From the NCBI GenBank assembly GCA_963812885.1, contig CAWEWZ010000002.1, forward strand, positions 124,001-188,000: a stretch of DNA of 64,000 nt, written 5' to 3'. The notes under the pieces are model-generated. The model was given only the letters and a program-made list of their open reading frames with translations. It was not told the origin of the DNA and searched no databases. Shown here one piece after another: positions 29,427-39,145 of the stretch; the stretch's first letter is position 1; each line of letters begins with the position of its first letter. This DNA comes from Bog-756 sp963812885. GTDB taxonomy: Bacteria; Actinomycetota; Acidimicrobiia; Acidimicrobiales; RAAP-2. Both the position numbers and the translations under genes were made by a program.

Positions 29427-30595
29427 TGGCCGCGCCGGAACCGCAGAGGACGGCAGCCGCTCTGACCGGTGATCGGAGGTATCGCTCCGGTCGACTCCTG
29501 ACTGCCGTCGCCGCCGCCGTCGCCCTCACTGCGGCGATGGCAGCCCTCGCGCCTGTCGTTCCGGCGGCGGCAGCCGGCGGTCCCACCGAGCATCGGTTGG
29601 CGCCGAAGACCGGTGCCTACGTGTTCACCCTCCGATTCGACGGGCTGACCCGGGAGTACCGGCTGCACGTCCCGCCCGCAGCCGCCTCCGGCCGTCCCCT
29701 CCCGCTGGTCCTCAACCTGGCCGGCGCCACCCAGAACGGCTGGCTGGAGGAGGTCACCTCCGACATGGACCCCAACGCCGACCGCAACGGCTACCTGGTG
29801 GCCTACCCCGACGGCACCCGCATCGCCAAGGTGCTGACCCCCGACCCGATCGCCAAGCAGGCCCAGTACGGCTGGAACGCCGGGAGGTGCTGCGGCCTGC
29901 CGGTGACCAGGAACATCGATGACGTGGGCTTCCTGCTCAAGGTCATCTCCGACGTCGCGGCGCGCACTCCGGTCGACCTGCGACGGGTCTACGTCACCGG
30001 GATCTCCAACGGCGGGATGATGGCCTATGCCATGGCCTCCGAGGCATCGGACCGGATCGCGGCCGTCTCGTCAGTCTCCGGCCAGGTCGAACTGCCCACC
30101 ATCCATCCGACCCGGGCGGTGCCCACCCTCGAGTTCCACAGCGTCGACGACCCCATCGCCAAATGGGTCGGGGTCCCCAACCGCAATCCCCGGCTCCGGC
30201 TCTCGGTCATGGACGGGATCCGCCAGTGGGTCAGGGCCGACGGGTGCGACCCCACCCCGCACGACGGTCCCGAGATCGTCGGCGCCGCCGGTTCCATCTC
30301 GGCCGGCGAGACCGCGACCCCGGTGAGCTACACCGGGTGCCGCTCAGGGTCCGAGGTCGCACTGTGGAGGTTCACCGGGTCGGGTCACGTGTGGCCGGGA
30401 AGCACGCTCAACACCGGGCCGAAGAGCAACTGGATCCTGGCCGGCGTCGGACGAGGCATCGTGCTGGTCGACGCCGACGAGGTCATGTGGCAGTTCTTCC
30501 GGCGGTATTCGCTTCCGTCCCCGGCCCGCATCCCGTTCATCGACACCGCGTTCGGGTTTCCTGGCACCACCGGATCCCTCATGTTCCGGGTGTGA
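29426..30595 (+). CDS. Secreted polyhydroxybutyrate depolymerase/feruloyl esterase-family (LpqC-like) esterase
   Basis: An exported alpha/beta-hydrolase of about 389 residues. The N-terminus has a twin-charged stretch then hydrophobic LLTAVAAAVALTAAMAALAP and an Ala-rich cleavage region (AAAAGG). The domain reads YRLHVPPAAA, PLPLVLNLAGATQNG, the nucleophile elbow GISNGGMM, Asp in HSVDDPIAKW and His in GSGHVWPG, so the Ser-Asp-His triad is complete. Cys-rich NAGRCCGLP is typical of this esterase family. A GTG at 29423 is a possible alternative start. It overlaps the flavoprotein gene by one base, and is followed by an MFS gene, probably in one transcript. Substrate not determined. Confidence 0.9.
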   Translation: MAAPEPQRTAAALTGDRRYRSGRLLTAVAAAVALTAAMAALAPVVPAAAAGGPTEHRLAPKTGAYVFTLRFDGLTREYRLHVPPAAASGRPLPLVLNLAGATQNGWLEEVTSDMDPNADRNGYLVAYPDGTRIAKVLTPDPIAKQAQYGWNAGRCCGLPVTRNIDDVGFLLKVISDVAARTPVDLRRVYVTGISNGGMMAYAMASEASDRIAAVSSVSGQVELPTIHPTRAVPTLEFHSVDDPIAKWVGVPNRNPRLRLSVMDGIRQWVRADGCDPTPHDGPEIVGAAGSISAGETATPVSYTGCRSGSEVALWRFTGSGHVWPGSTLNTGPKSNWILAGVGRGIVLVDADEVMWQFFRRYSLPSPARIPFIDTAFGFPGTTGSLMFRV

Positions 30596-30614
30596 GCCGA
30601 CCGGCCGCCGCCCA

Positions 30615-31940
30615 GTGAACCGGGAACCAGGCCAGGACGGGCCGGCATCCCCCGGCACGGGGACCACCTCCCACCGCCTGGTACTCCACGGTTGGACCGA
30701 TCGCGCCGTGGTCGGCCTCGGGATCGTCGCCCTGGCCGCCGGCTTCGGTCAGTTCGGCCTGACCGCCACGCTCGGCGACGTGGCCCGGCACTTCGGCCAC
30801 GTGGTCCACGGGACCTCGATCACCGATCAGGCCGGGCTCTCGGGTACCAAGGTGGGTCTGGGGCTGGCCATCATCCGATTGGCCTCGCTCGGCGGCCTGC
30901 CCATTGCCAGCCTGGCCGACCAGGTGGGTCGGCGCCGGGTGTTGCTGCTCTCCTGCGGCCTCGGACTCGCCGTCACCGCGGTGTCGGCGGCCAGTCCGGG
31001 GTACTGGTGGTTCGTGGTCGTCTTCGCCGTGGGCCGGCCGTTCCTGTCGGCCGCCTATGCCGTCGCCCAGGTGGGAGCGGCGGAGGAGACCGCCTCGGCC
31101 CAACGCGCCTCCGCGGTGGCCCTGATCGCGGCCGGCTACGCCGTGGGGGCCGGTGCCACCGCCGTCATCTACGGATCAACCGGACATGCCCTCGGGTACC
31201 GCGGGGTCTTCCTGCTGGCCCTCGTCCCCATGGTCGGGCTGCCCTTCGTGGCCCGTTGGGTCTCCGAACCGGACCGCTTCCGCCAGGTCGAACGGTCGGA
31301 CCGGCGGGACTGGCCCGTGCTCGGAGCGGTGTCCCGCCCGTACCGGGGGCGCCTTCTCCTGGTGACCTCGCTGGTCTTCTCACTGGCGGTGATCACCGGG
31401 CCGGCCAACAGCTTCGTCTTCCTCTACTCGCAGAACGTGAAGGGGTTTCCCGGCTACACCGAGTCGGCCATGGTCATCGGGGCCGGGATCCTCGGATTCG
31501 GCGGACTCCTGGCCGGGGTGCGGCTGGCCGACCGGATCGGTCGCCGACCGACGGCCATGGGGGCCATGGTGTGCATCGGTGGGTCGGGCATCCTCTGCTA
31601 CAGCGGCAGCGGGGCCGCCCTGGTGATCGGATACCTGCTCGGGATCACCGCCGGTGGGGTCATCGCGCCGGCCGCGGGGGCCTTCGTCAACGAGCTCTTC
31701 CCGACCCCGGTGCGGGCCTCGGTGGCCGGATGGAATGTGGCCGGTGCCGTGCTCGGTGCGGTGGCCGGGCTCGTCCTGTTCGGTGCCATCGCCGACGTCG
31801 GCAACCGCTTTGCTCCGGCCGCTCTGGTGACCTTCCTGCCGGCCATGGCCCTGAGCGGACTGGTGTGGCTGCTCCCCGAGACGCGGGGCCACGAGCCCGA
31901 ATGGTTCTGGCCCGACCAGGCCAAGGGCCGGGCCCGGTAG
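30615..31940 (+). CDS. MFS transporter
   Basis: A 441-residue major facilitator superfamily protein with 12 predicted membrane segments. The A-loop between helices 2 and 3 reads GGLPIASLADQVGRRRV, and the equivalent loop in the second half reads LLAGVRLADRIGRRPTAM. The GTG start at 30615 follows the esterase stop by 17 bases. The ELFPTPVR signature in helix 10-11 resembles sugar or aromatic acid transporters and drug-type exporters, but no substrate-specific motif can be relied on. Cotranscription with the esterase may indicate uptake of its product; that is inference. Confidence 0.88.
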   Translation: MNREPGQDGPASPGTGTTSHRLVLHGWTDRAVVGLGIVALAAGFGQFGLTATLGDVARHFGHVVHGTSITDQAGLSGTKVGLGLAIIRLASLGGLPIASLADQVGRRRVLLLSCGLGLAVTAVSAASPGYWWFVVVFAVGRPFLSAAYAVAQVGAAEETASAQRASAVALIAAGYAVGAGATAVIYGSTGHALGYRGVFLLALVPMVGLPFVARWVSEPDRFRQVERSDRRDWPVLGAVSRPYRGRLLLVTSLVFSLAVITGPANSFVFLYSQNVKGFPGYTESAMVIGAGILGFGGLLAGVRLADRIGRRPTAMGAMVCIGGSGILCYSGSGAALVIGYLLGITAGGVIAPAAGAFVNELFPTPVRASVAGWNVAGAVLGAVAGLVLFGAIADVGNRFAPAALVTFLPAMALSGLVWLLPETRGHEPEWFWPDQAKGRAR

Positions 31941-32046
31941 CCCCTCCGGCGGCTCGAGTGCACCGGGCACCGGGTTCCTGCATCATTGGTGGATGTGCGG
32001 ACGACCGGTGGCCCGTCTCGGATGGACGCCGGTGGAGGATGATCGG

Positions 32047-33349
32047 GTGAGCCGACGCCGGACCGCCGTGGTGGCCGTGGTGATCGCGGTCGCCCTCGCC
32101 GCCGTGGTGGCCGGCCTCCTACTGGCCCAGGACAAGGCGTCGTCTCCCACCCCGGTCACACTGGCTGTGGACCCCTACGCCCATGCGGCCGGTGCGGTGA
32201 CCGTGGCCGGAACCGGGTCGCCCGGGTTCAGCGGGGACGGGCACAAGGCGGTCGACGCCGAGCTCGATGCCCCCACCGGGATCGTCGAGAACGCGGTCGG
32301 CGACCTGTTCATCGCCGATACCGGCAACTGCCGGGTACGTGAGGTGGCGGCGAGATCGGGTGACTCGTTCGGGGTGGCCGTCCAGGCCGGCGACATCGCC
32401 ACCATCGCCGGCGGGTCGTGCACCGGCCCGACCCCCCATCCGGCGCCCACCGCCCTCGCCCTCGACCCGAGCGGTGACCTGTTCATCGCCTTCGGATCGG
32501 CCAACCGGGTCGAAGAGCTGCCCAAGGGCGACAGTTCGGTACTCGGCAGGCCGGCCACCGCGGGAAGACCGGTGACCATCGCCGGCACCGGTGTGGCCGG
32601 GTTTGCCGGCGACGGGGGGCCGTCGGACCGGAGCCGGCTCGACGACCCGACCGGGGTGGCCGTCGACCCCGCCGGGGACGTCCTGATCGCCGACACCGCC
32701 AATTGCCGCCTGCGGCTGGTGGCCGCCGCCGACGGGACCCGGTACGGGACTCGCGGTGGTCCGGGGCCATATCGACACGGTGGCCGGCAACGGGGCCTGC
32801 GGGTCGGCCGGGGACGGCGGCCCGGCAGCCACGGCCGAGCTCTGGGACCCCGGAGCACTCGCCGTCGATGCCGGCGGGAACGTCCTGGTCGCCGATCAGG
32901 GCAACCGGACCATCCGGCTGCTGGCGGCCACCGATGGCACCTTCTACGGCGTGGCCATGGCCGCCGACCACCTGGGCACGGTGGCCGGGGAGGGATCGTA
33001 CGGCCCGTACCTGGTCGACGGGCTGTCGGCGGTGGGCGAGACGGCGGAGCTCAACTTCCCGACGGCCATCGCCCTCGACCGCTCCGGCAATCTCTCGATC
33101 GCCGACGGGGCCATGCACGTCATCCGGTTCGTACCCGCCGTCACCACCACCCTGCGCGGCAAACAGGCGCAGGCCGGCGACATGTACACGGCCGCCGGGG
33201 CCATGTCCACCGGGTCCCTCCGCAACCGGACGGCCTGGATCCAGACCCGGATGCTCGACCCGGTCGGACTGGCCGTCTCCCCCCGAGGGCAGCTGGTCTA
33301 CGCCGACAACCAGGCCGACGTGGTGCGGGAGCTGCCTGCCGGCACCTGA
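32047..33349 (+). CDS. Membrane-anchored NHL-repeat beta-propeller protein (one frameshift)
   Basis: The GTG at 32047 follows GGAGG and gives MSRRRTAVVAVVIAVALAAV, an N-terminal membrane anchor. Then NHL-type repeats follow: PTGIVENAVGDLFIADTGNC, PTALALDPSGDLFIAFGSAN, PTGVAVDPAGDVLIADTANC, and, after a frame change near 32755, PGALAVDAGGNVLVADQGNR and PTAIALDRSGNLSIADGAM. The blocks G-T-G-x-x-G-F-S/A-G-D-G that open each repeat are typical of surface six-bladed propellers. Function is unknown, likely binding or scaffolding outside the cell; no enzymatic residues are evident. About 433 residues. Confidence 0.82.
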
Positions 33350-33364
33350 CCCCGCCCCGCCGGG

Positions 33365-36143
33365 TCAGCCCGGGGCCACGGTGAAGTCGAAGGTGCCGGC
33401 GCCCACGGCCACGACCACCTCGCCTCCCCCGGTGCTCACGACGTCCACGCCGGGGGCATGCACGACCGCCGACCCGCCCTCGCGGACCTGGGAGGCGGCC
33501 GCAGCCCGCAGACGGCACCGGGCGGCGGCGTTGGGCGGAACGGTGAGCTGCAGGCTGGTCTGTTCCGAGGAGGTCCGCCAGGCCACCGCGTACTTCCCCG
33601 CCGGTGTCGGGAACGTCCCCGAGGCATGGGCCAGCGCCGTTCGGCGGAGGGCCGACCGACACCGCGGTGGCCGGTCCGTCCTCCCCGGGCTGGATGGGCG
33701 TGGCCCCGAGGAGCACCTCCTGGATGGCGACCAGGGCCGAGGAGCCCCATCCGTGGGACATGCTGTCCCCGATCAGATCGCTCGGCACCCAGGTCTCCCA
33801 GGTGAAGGTCCCGCCGGCCTTGATGATGGCCGCCCATCCCGGGAAGGAGGCGTCGGTGAGGAGCCGCACCACGTCGGCGTCGCGCCCCCCGGCATGGAGG
33901 CCACGCAGCAGCTCCATGCCGTGGTCGGGATTGACCGAGATGTCGAGCGAGGCGACGTGGTCGGCCACCGCCGGGATGGCCGCCGCCGGGGCCACGCCGT
34001 AGGCCAGGGCCACCGCGTTGGCCAGTTGCGACGAGTGGGGGCTCCGGGTGCCGTCCCGGTGGAGGCCGTCGGCATAGATCCCGTCTCCCCCGACCATGTG
34101 GGCGTTGACGGCTGCCGCCAGAGCACTGGCCCGTTGACCCTGGACCGAGGCGGTGGCGGCGTCGCCGACCACGGTGGCCACATCGGCGATCCGGCGGAAG
34201 GCGTCGACGGCCACCACGTTCAGGGTGGTGTCGGCGTACGTCTCGTAGTCGTACCCGTACTGGTTGTCCCCGTTGGTGGACATGGGCTGCCCGGAGATCA
34301 GCCCGGTCGAGGGGTCGATGATCCCGGTCAGGTAGTCCGAGAGCCGGGTGAGGGTCGGCAGGAGGGTGGCCAGCGTGGTCCGGTCACCGGTGGACAGGTA
34401 GTAGCGCCAGACCCACTCGGGGTAGCGGGCGGTGAACAACGGATAGTCCTGGGGCCCGTCGTCGTTGGGGTAGACCTCGTTGACCTGACCGGTGGGCCAG
34501 TAGCGCTTCTGGGCCCGGGCCATGTCCCGCAGCCCCTGCCAGCTCAGGTTCTGTTCGCCGTAGGTCCGCATGACCGTCTCGGACTCGTTGGCCGAGTCCC
34601 ACAGGAACTGGCCCTTCTCCCGGGTGGGCGTGTCGACGAACTGCTCCTGGGACGTGTAGAGCCCCGAGTGGGCGCACAGGGCCCACACGGCGTCGAGCAT
34701 CGGGGCCGAGGACGAGAAGGTGGCTGCGTCGACGTCGGGCATCGCCGCGTGACGGGCCAGGAGGGTGACCTGGCCGTCGGACACCACCTCGCCGGGGTCG
34801 TCGATCTGGAGATAGCGGAACCCGAGGTAGACGTAGGGCTCGAACTCCTGGGCGCCGGACCGCTGGGTGTACGAGAAGGACAGATCGGTCTGCTGGGTGT
34901 TGTGGGTGGTGGACACCGATCCGTCGGGATCGAGAGTGTAGCCCACGTGCAGGGGGACGAGGTGCCCGTCGACCCCGTGGCGGAACGACACGGTCGGTCT
35001 CCCGGCGTAGACCTTGCCGAAGTCGATCACCACCGAGCCGGTCGGAAGCACCCGGAGGTCCGTCGGGGACACCGGGTGCTCGCTGATCCGGGTGCGTTGG
35101 GCGTAGAGGTCGACGAAGGGCGCCGATCCGACCGGCCCGAGGACGGTGGCAGCCGACCAACCGTGGTCGTCGAAGCCGGCCTCGGACCATCCGGTGGGAT
35201 GCCGACGTCCGTCGATCCACTCGACGAAGTCGCCCACGTCGTTGTTCCGCTGCGGCGCGGGGAGCCATTCCGCCCGTTCGGTTCTCCACGTATCGTCGGA
35301 GCGGAGCGTCACCCGGGTGCCGTCGGCGTAGTGCACCTCCACCTGGACCAGGAGGCCGGGGGCGGAGGTCGGACGACCCTGCCCCGGCCCGTACCAGTGG
35401 TGGAGGATGCCGACGGCGTTGGGGCGCCCGGCCACCACCGCCGACGTGATGTCGGTCGCCTGGTAGTACTGCTCATCGGGAAAGCAGAAGCTCGGGCCGC
35501 TGTCGAGCTGGGCACCGTTCACCCAGAGCTGGTACTTGTGGGCGGCGGCCACGTAGGCCGTGGCCCGGGCGATGGTCCCGTGCGGAAGGGGGCGGGTGGC
35601 ACGGAGGTAGGTGTACTCCTCGGCGCCGGGTTCGGCGGGGCCAGGGCGCAGCCAGAGGGCAGTCCAGTCCTTGGTCCGCAAGCCGGTGGTGAAGGAGGCC
35701 GGAGCGCTGGGTTGGCTCCACCGGCCCTTGCCGTCCGCCGTGCTCACCGTCCACCGGTACCGGGCGTCAGCCGCCAGCGGTGGCCCGCCGTAGCCGACGA
35801 ACGCCTGCTGCGACGACGACACCCGACCGCTGTCCCACACCGTCGACGCCGATCCGTCGGGTCCCGAGACCACCACCCGGTAGCCGGATTGCACCGCCCC
35901 CCGACGGGAGTCGACGACGTGCCAGGCGAACTGGACGTCGTCGGGGTCGACGCCCACCGGATGGGTCAGGCCGACGACGGTCAGGTGGCGCGGTGGACCC
36001 GGTGACCCGTTCCCCGCGTCGGTGGCGGTGGCCGGCCCGGCCGTGTCGACGACCACCCCGGCGGCCCCGCCGATGACGGCGAGGGCCGCTCCAGTCTTGA
36101 TCCCGGTGGCGAGAAACGTGCGCCGATCGATCCTGTCCATCAT
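33365..36143 (-). CDS. Secreted alpha-L-rhamnosidase, GH78 (one frameshift)
   Basis: Removes terminal alpha-L-rhamnose from glycosides or polysaccharides. The N-terminus is a Tat signal (DRRTFLATGIKTG then hydrophobic). The N-terminal domains have YRWTVSTADGKGRWSQPSAP and the carbohydrate-binding blocks, including ATAYVAAAHKYQLWVNG. The catalytic helical barrel includes HSGLYTSQEQFVDTPTREKG and WDSANESETVMRTYGEQ, with acidic residues in the expected general-acid region. Near 33650 the frame changes; the C-terminal beta domain continues TALAHASGTFPTPAGKYAVA and TVPPNAAARCRLR to the stop at 33365. Total about 925 residues, within GH78 range. Genes of sugar uptake next to it are limited to the aquaporin, so the rhamnose fate is unclear. 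Confidence 0.9.
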
Positions 36144-36210
36144 CCCCCCGTCGAGGTGACGCGATGGTACCGGAGCGGCACCGGCCCGGGCGCCCCCGGC
36201 CTCGAGTGGG

Positions 36211-36969
36211 TCAGCTCAGGTCGTCGTCGGGGGGAACGGTGTCGGCGGGTACGTCCATGGTGGCGTTGCTGGTCATCAGGCCGTAGACCATGGCGGCGAT
36301 GAAACCTCCGACCAGCGGGGCCACGATGAACAGCCAGAGCTGGTGGAGCGCCAGGCCCCCGACCACGAGAGCCGGCCCGATGCTCCGGGCCGGATTGACA
36401 CTCGTGCCGGTGAGGGCGATACCCACCAGGTGGACGAAGACCAGCGTCACGCCGATGGCCAGCCCGGCCAGTGCCTCACGCGCCACCTTCGAGGTGGCGA
36501 ACAGGATGACCATCACGAAGATGAAGGTCAGGATGGCCTCGACGGCGAAGGCGCTTCCCACCCCGAGGTGGATCTTCGAAGCGCTCCCATAGCCGTCCGC
36601 CCCCAGGCCCTGAACGTTCTTCGAGTAGAGGGGCGACCCGGTGAAGACGGCCCACAGTGCGTAGGCGCCGGCGATCCCGCCGGCCACCTGGGCGACCCAG
36701 TACCCGGCGGCTTCGGCAACCTTCATCCGGCCCGCGACCACGAATCCGAGGGAGACCGCGGGGTTCACGTGACATCCCGAAACGGGCCCGATGGCATAGA
36801 CGAGGCCGGTGAGGACGAGCCCGAAGGCCAGCGCCGTGGTGACCACTCCGGCCGAATAGCTGGTCCCGAACAACCTGAACCCGAACGACAGCGTGGCGGT
36901 ACCCACCGCCACGAACACCAGGATGAAGGTACCGATGAATTCGGCGATGAGCTTCCGGGCATCCAACAC
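36211..36969 (-). CDS. Aquaporin/MIP-family channel
   Basis: A 252-residue membrane channel of the MIP family. Both signature half-helices are present (HVNPAVSL at about residue 67 and SVNPARSI at about 190), with six hydrophobic helices. The aromatic/Arg filter position includes Arg in NPARS and a His in HLVGIALTGTSVN, consistent with an orthodox water channel (AqpZ-like) rather than a glycerol facilitator. The start MLDARKLIAEFIGTFILVF is the common MIP opening. It is the second leftward gene after the epoxide hydrolase-like gene. The link with rhamnosidase or epoxide hydrolase is not evident. Confidence 0.92.
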   Translation of the reverse strand: MLDARKLIAEFIGTFILVFVAVGTATLSFGFRLFGTSYSAGVVTTALAFGLVLTGLVYAIGPVSGCHVNPAVSLGFVVAGRMKVAEAAGYWVAQVAGGIAGAYALWAVFTGSPLYSKNVQGLGADGYGSASKIHLGVGSAFAVEAILTFIFVMVILFATSKVAREALAGLAIGVTLVFVHLVGIALTGTSVNPARSIGPALVVGGLALHQLWLFIVAPLVGGFIAAMVYGLMTSNATMDVPADTVPPDDDLS

Positions 36970-37068
36970 AAGGCCTCCCTGGTTCTCGTGCCCCTGGTCT
37001 CCTGATCCTCCATCATCATCGAGCCGCCGTCGTCGGCGGTGGATACCCCGAGCCGGGCCGGTCAGCCG

Positions 37069-37449
37069 TCACCCGGCCAGCATGCTGGTGATCTGGGTCA
37101 TGTCGAAATAATCGCGCCAGGCGCAGATCTTGCCGTCACGGACCTCGAATGTGCCCATGACCGGCAGTGCCCCCACCCGATCCCCGGCAGTGATGGTGTC
37201 GACCCGTTCGGTCAACACCGCATTCCCGTCCACGGCCAGATGGAGCGTCTCGATGGTCAGGCTCTGGCACATGGCGAAGAAACCTCCGATGAAGGCGATG
37301 GTGTCCTCGATCCCGACTGCCGGGTCCATGGGGATGTTGTGGTACACGACGTCGTCGGTGAAGAACGGGCGCAGCGCCTCGGCGTCGTGCTTGGCGAATG
37401 CCGCGCACATGGCCCGCACGACCTGCTCGGCCTCCTCAGCGGCTCCCAT
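37069..37449 (-). CDS. Limonene-1,2-epoxide hydrolase-family protein
   Basis: A 126-residue NTF2-fold hydrolase starting MGAAEEAEQVVRAMCAAFAK; the ATG at 37449 follows GGGAGG. Family residues are present: the Arg-x-Asp pair in TERVDTI and the second Asp in RDYFDM, i.e. the Asp-Arg-Asp set that activates water to open epoxides. VVYHNIPMDPAVG is the usual substrate-side loop. It could act on limonene-type or fatty-acid epoxides; the true substrate is unknown. An upstream in-frame ATG at 37473 lacks a good ribosome site. Confidence 0.88.
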   Translation of the reverse strand: MGAAEEAEQVVRAMCAAFAKHDAEALRPFFTDDVVYHNIPMDPAVGIEDTIAFIGGFFAMCQSLTIETLHLAVDGNAVLTERVDTITAGDRVGALPVMGTFEVRDGKICAWRDYFDMTQITSMLAG

Positions 37450-37553
37450 GACGTACCTCCCCGGCTCGGCCAACCACGATCACGATAGCGATGCCCCGAG
37501 GACGGAGCCACCGCCAAGTGGTGCGCGGGCCGGCAACGTGGCCCGGACGGTGA

Positions 37554-37667
37554 TCAGCGCGACCGCTGCTTCACCTGGGTGGCCAGACACTTCCGGCAGG
37601 TATCGCCGTAGCGGACGGAACAAGATCGGCCGCATCGGTGACAGGTGCTCCGGGCCGGTTCTCTCAT
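37554..37667 (-). CDS. 37-residue zinc-ribbon protein
   Basis: The ATG at 37667 follows a very strong Shine-Dalgarno sequence (AAGGAGG, 7 bases before). The product MREPARSTCHRCGRSCSV and RYGDTCRKCLATQVKQRSR has Cys pairs C9-x2-C12 and C24-x2-C27, plus C16, and a basic tail: a compact zinc-ribbon or treble-clef-like module of the nucleic-acid-binding kind. The spacing between pairs (11 residues) and the high positive charge support this. It lies alone, 104 bases from the epoxide hydrolase-like gene. The coding nature is inferred from Cys spacing and the ribosome site; no function is claimed. Confidence 0.6.
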   Translation of the reverse strand: MREPARSTCHRCGRSCSVRYGDTCRKCLATQVKQRSR

Positions 37668-37981
37668 CGATCGTCCTCCTTCTGGTCGAGTGGTGTTCGC
37701 CATGTTGGCGTGGGAACCGGCGCAACTGGGGGATCCTCGGCACCGACGGCAGCGGCCAGGGCCGGAAGGGCGGGCCCTGGGTCGACACCGCACCCGGCCT
37801 CTGACCGCCGCATGGTGGCCCGCCCCGCCGGGCCACCCGGGAAGTCCTCTGCCGTCCCGGCCCCGGGATCCGGCCCTCCAGGGCGACAACAACCCGGCCC
37901 TCACCGATCGCCCGCCACCGACCTCCCCGGCCCTCTACCGTGCTGGATCCGGCCCGTTCACCCGTGGCCCCGAGGAGGATC
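37668..37981. other. Intergenic region, nothing recognised
   Basis: 314 bases between the divergent zinc-ribbon gene and the beta-propeller remnant. I see no gene, RNA or repeat. It should hold the two promoters, but no convincing -35/-10 pairs are visible. Confidence 0.5.
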
Positions 37982-38548
37982 ATGCGCGCTGGCCGCCGGA
38001 TCGGCGGTCGTGGTCGGGGCGGGCACTCAGCCCGCGGCGCAACTCCAGCGGATCTCGCTGGCTCTCGACCGTGGACAACGTGATCATCGGCCTGGGGGGG
38101 AACTCCGGGGACTGTGGCCAGTATCACGGCCTGGTCATCTCCGCCCCGGAGAACGGCTCGACGCCCAGCGACGTACGTGGTGGCCAACCTCCCGGGCGAC
38201 AAGCAAGGGGCGGTGTGGATGGGCGGGGCGGCACCGGCCATCGATCCCCAGGGAAACATCTGGGTATCTACCGGCAACAGCGCCTTTTTCAACTCGACCG
38301 ACCCCTACGACGGAAGCGACGGGGTGCTCAAGCTCAGCCCCTCGCTGAAACTGGTCGACTACTTCGCCCCCACCTCCTGGTTCCACGACAACGCCGACGA
38401 CTTCGACCTGTCCACAGCCCCGGCTCTCCTGCCCAACGGCCTGGTCTTCATCGCCGGTAAGTCCTTCAGCGTCTACACCCTCGATGAATCGCACCTCGGG
38501 CACATCGGCGGCCAGCTCCAGACGCGTGATCCTGGTCGATCTCGCTAG
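37982..38548 (+). pseudogene. Remnant of a secreted PQQ-type beta-propeller protein
   Basis: A start at 37982 behind GAGGAGG is followed by a signal-like stretch (ALAAGSAVVVGAGTQPAAQL, one base out of frame). Then GLGGNSGDCGQYHGLVISAP, ATYVVANLPGDKQGAVWMGG, APAIDPQGNIWVSTGNSAFF, LSPSLKLVDYFAPTSW and LLPNGLVFIAGK follow in two frames. These are blocks of actinobacterial PQQ-like propellers. The region between the signal peptide and GLGGNSGDCG, normally about 200 residues, is absent, and the gene stops shortly after HLGHIGGQLQT, so the C-terminal blades are also gone. A decayed gene with an internal deletion. Confidence 0.7.
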
Positions 38549-38779
38549 TTGGCCGTCCGCCCACCGCCAGCACGCTGGCTCTCGCACGCCTTCATCGCGC
38601 CTACCCTCGACCTGCATGTCGCCTTCCATTCCCGCACCGTTGACTACGACTGGTTGTTGTGCGACGGGGAGGCACCGCTGTCTACCGGCGGGCTGTTCGG
38701 GTCGACCGCCCGGATCTGGTCGCCGGGTGGTGGACTCCATGCCTGAGGCGGGGGCTAGTGCCTGTAGCGTCCGACCTGA
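38549..38779 (+). pseudogene. Remnant of a TesB-like acyl-CoA thioesterase with in-frame stop substitutions
   Basis: ARWLSHAFIAPTLDLHVAFH, DYDWLLCDGEAPLSTGGLFG and TARIWSPGGGLHA match the C-terminal hot-dog domain of TesB-like thioesterases. The frame after GLHA continues S-G-G-G-Q-C-L-W-R-P-T if three stops are read as substituted codons: TGA for TCA (Ser), TAG for CAG (Gln) and TAG for TGG (Trp), which is exactly the family ending. The reading frame is otherwise kept, so this is true nonsense decay and not an indel. The N-terminal two thirds are missing; the fragment abuts the propeller remnant. Confidence 0.65.
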
Positions 38780-39145
38780 CACCTGACGCGGCCCGGGACT
38801 ACCGGCGTCGTGCCCGGGTCGACAGGACCTCGGGCTACTGCTGGTCTGTCCGTCAGTGTCGAGCGTTATCTACGCCGACGGTCCCGCGGTGCTCGACCAC
38901 CGGGCGGCGGAGTTCAGGGCCAAGCTGTCTGCTCAGTTCCGAGCCGGCGTCGTCGGCGAACTGCTCTGGTGCTGGGTCAACGTGCCCGACTATGTGGTCC
39001 CTGCCGCAGGTCCGGACCACGGGATCTTCCCCGGCGACCCGACGCTCCGGGTGCTTGGAACCTCCTGAGCAACGTTTGGGAGCGGGCGCTGATCCGGCTC
39101 CCTCACGGGCACGGTCGGTCCAAGGGGCCGGCTCGGGCAATCCGT
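38780..39145. other. Region without recognised gene
   Basis: 366 bases between the thioesterase remnant and the hydrolase. An open frame at 38856-39068 (+), 70 codons, starting MSSVIYADGPAVLDHRAAEF, has no recognised homology and no ribosome site. It may be another piece of a decayed gene, since it lies within a stretch of remnants. I do not call it a gene. Confidence 0.4.

Noticed and set aside
30800..31400. A T-box or riboswitch upstream of the MFS gene
   Set aside because: The gene starts 17 bases after the esterase stop, so there is no room for a leader.
32703..36005. An 1100-codon + strand open frame
   Set aside because: It lies opposite the rhamnosidase gene. Its translation is rich in Arg, Gly, His and Pro with no domain; it is an artefact of the high GC content.
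38856..39068. A 70-codon + strand frame, possible gene
   Set aside because: No ribosome site, no recognised motif, in a stretch of decayed genes.
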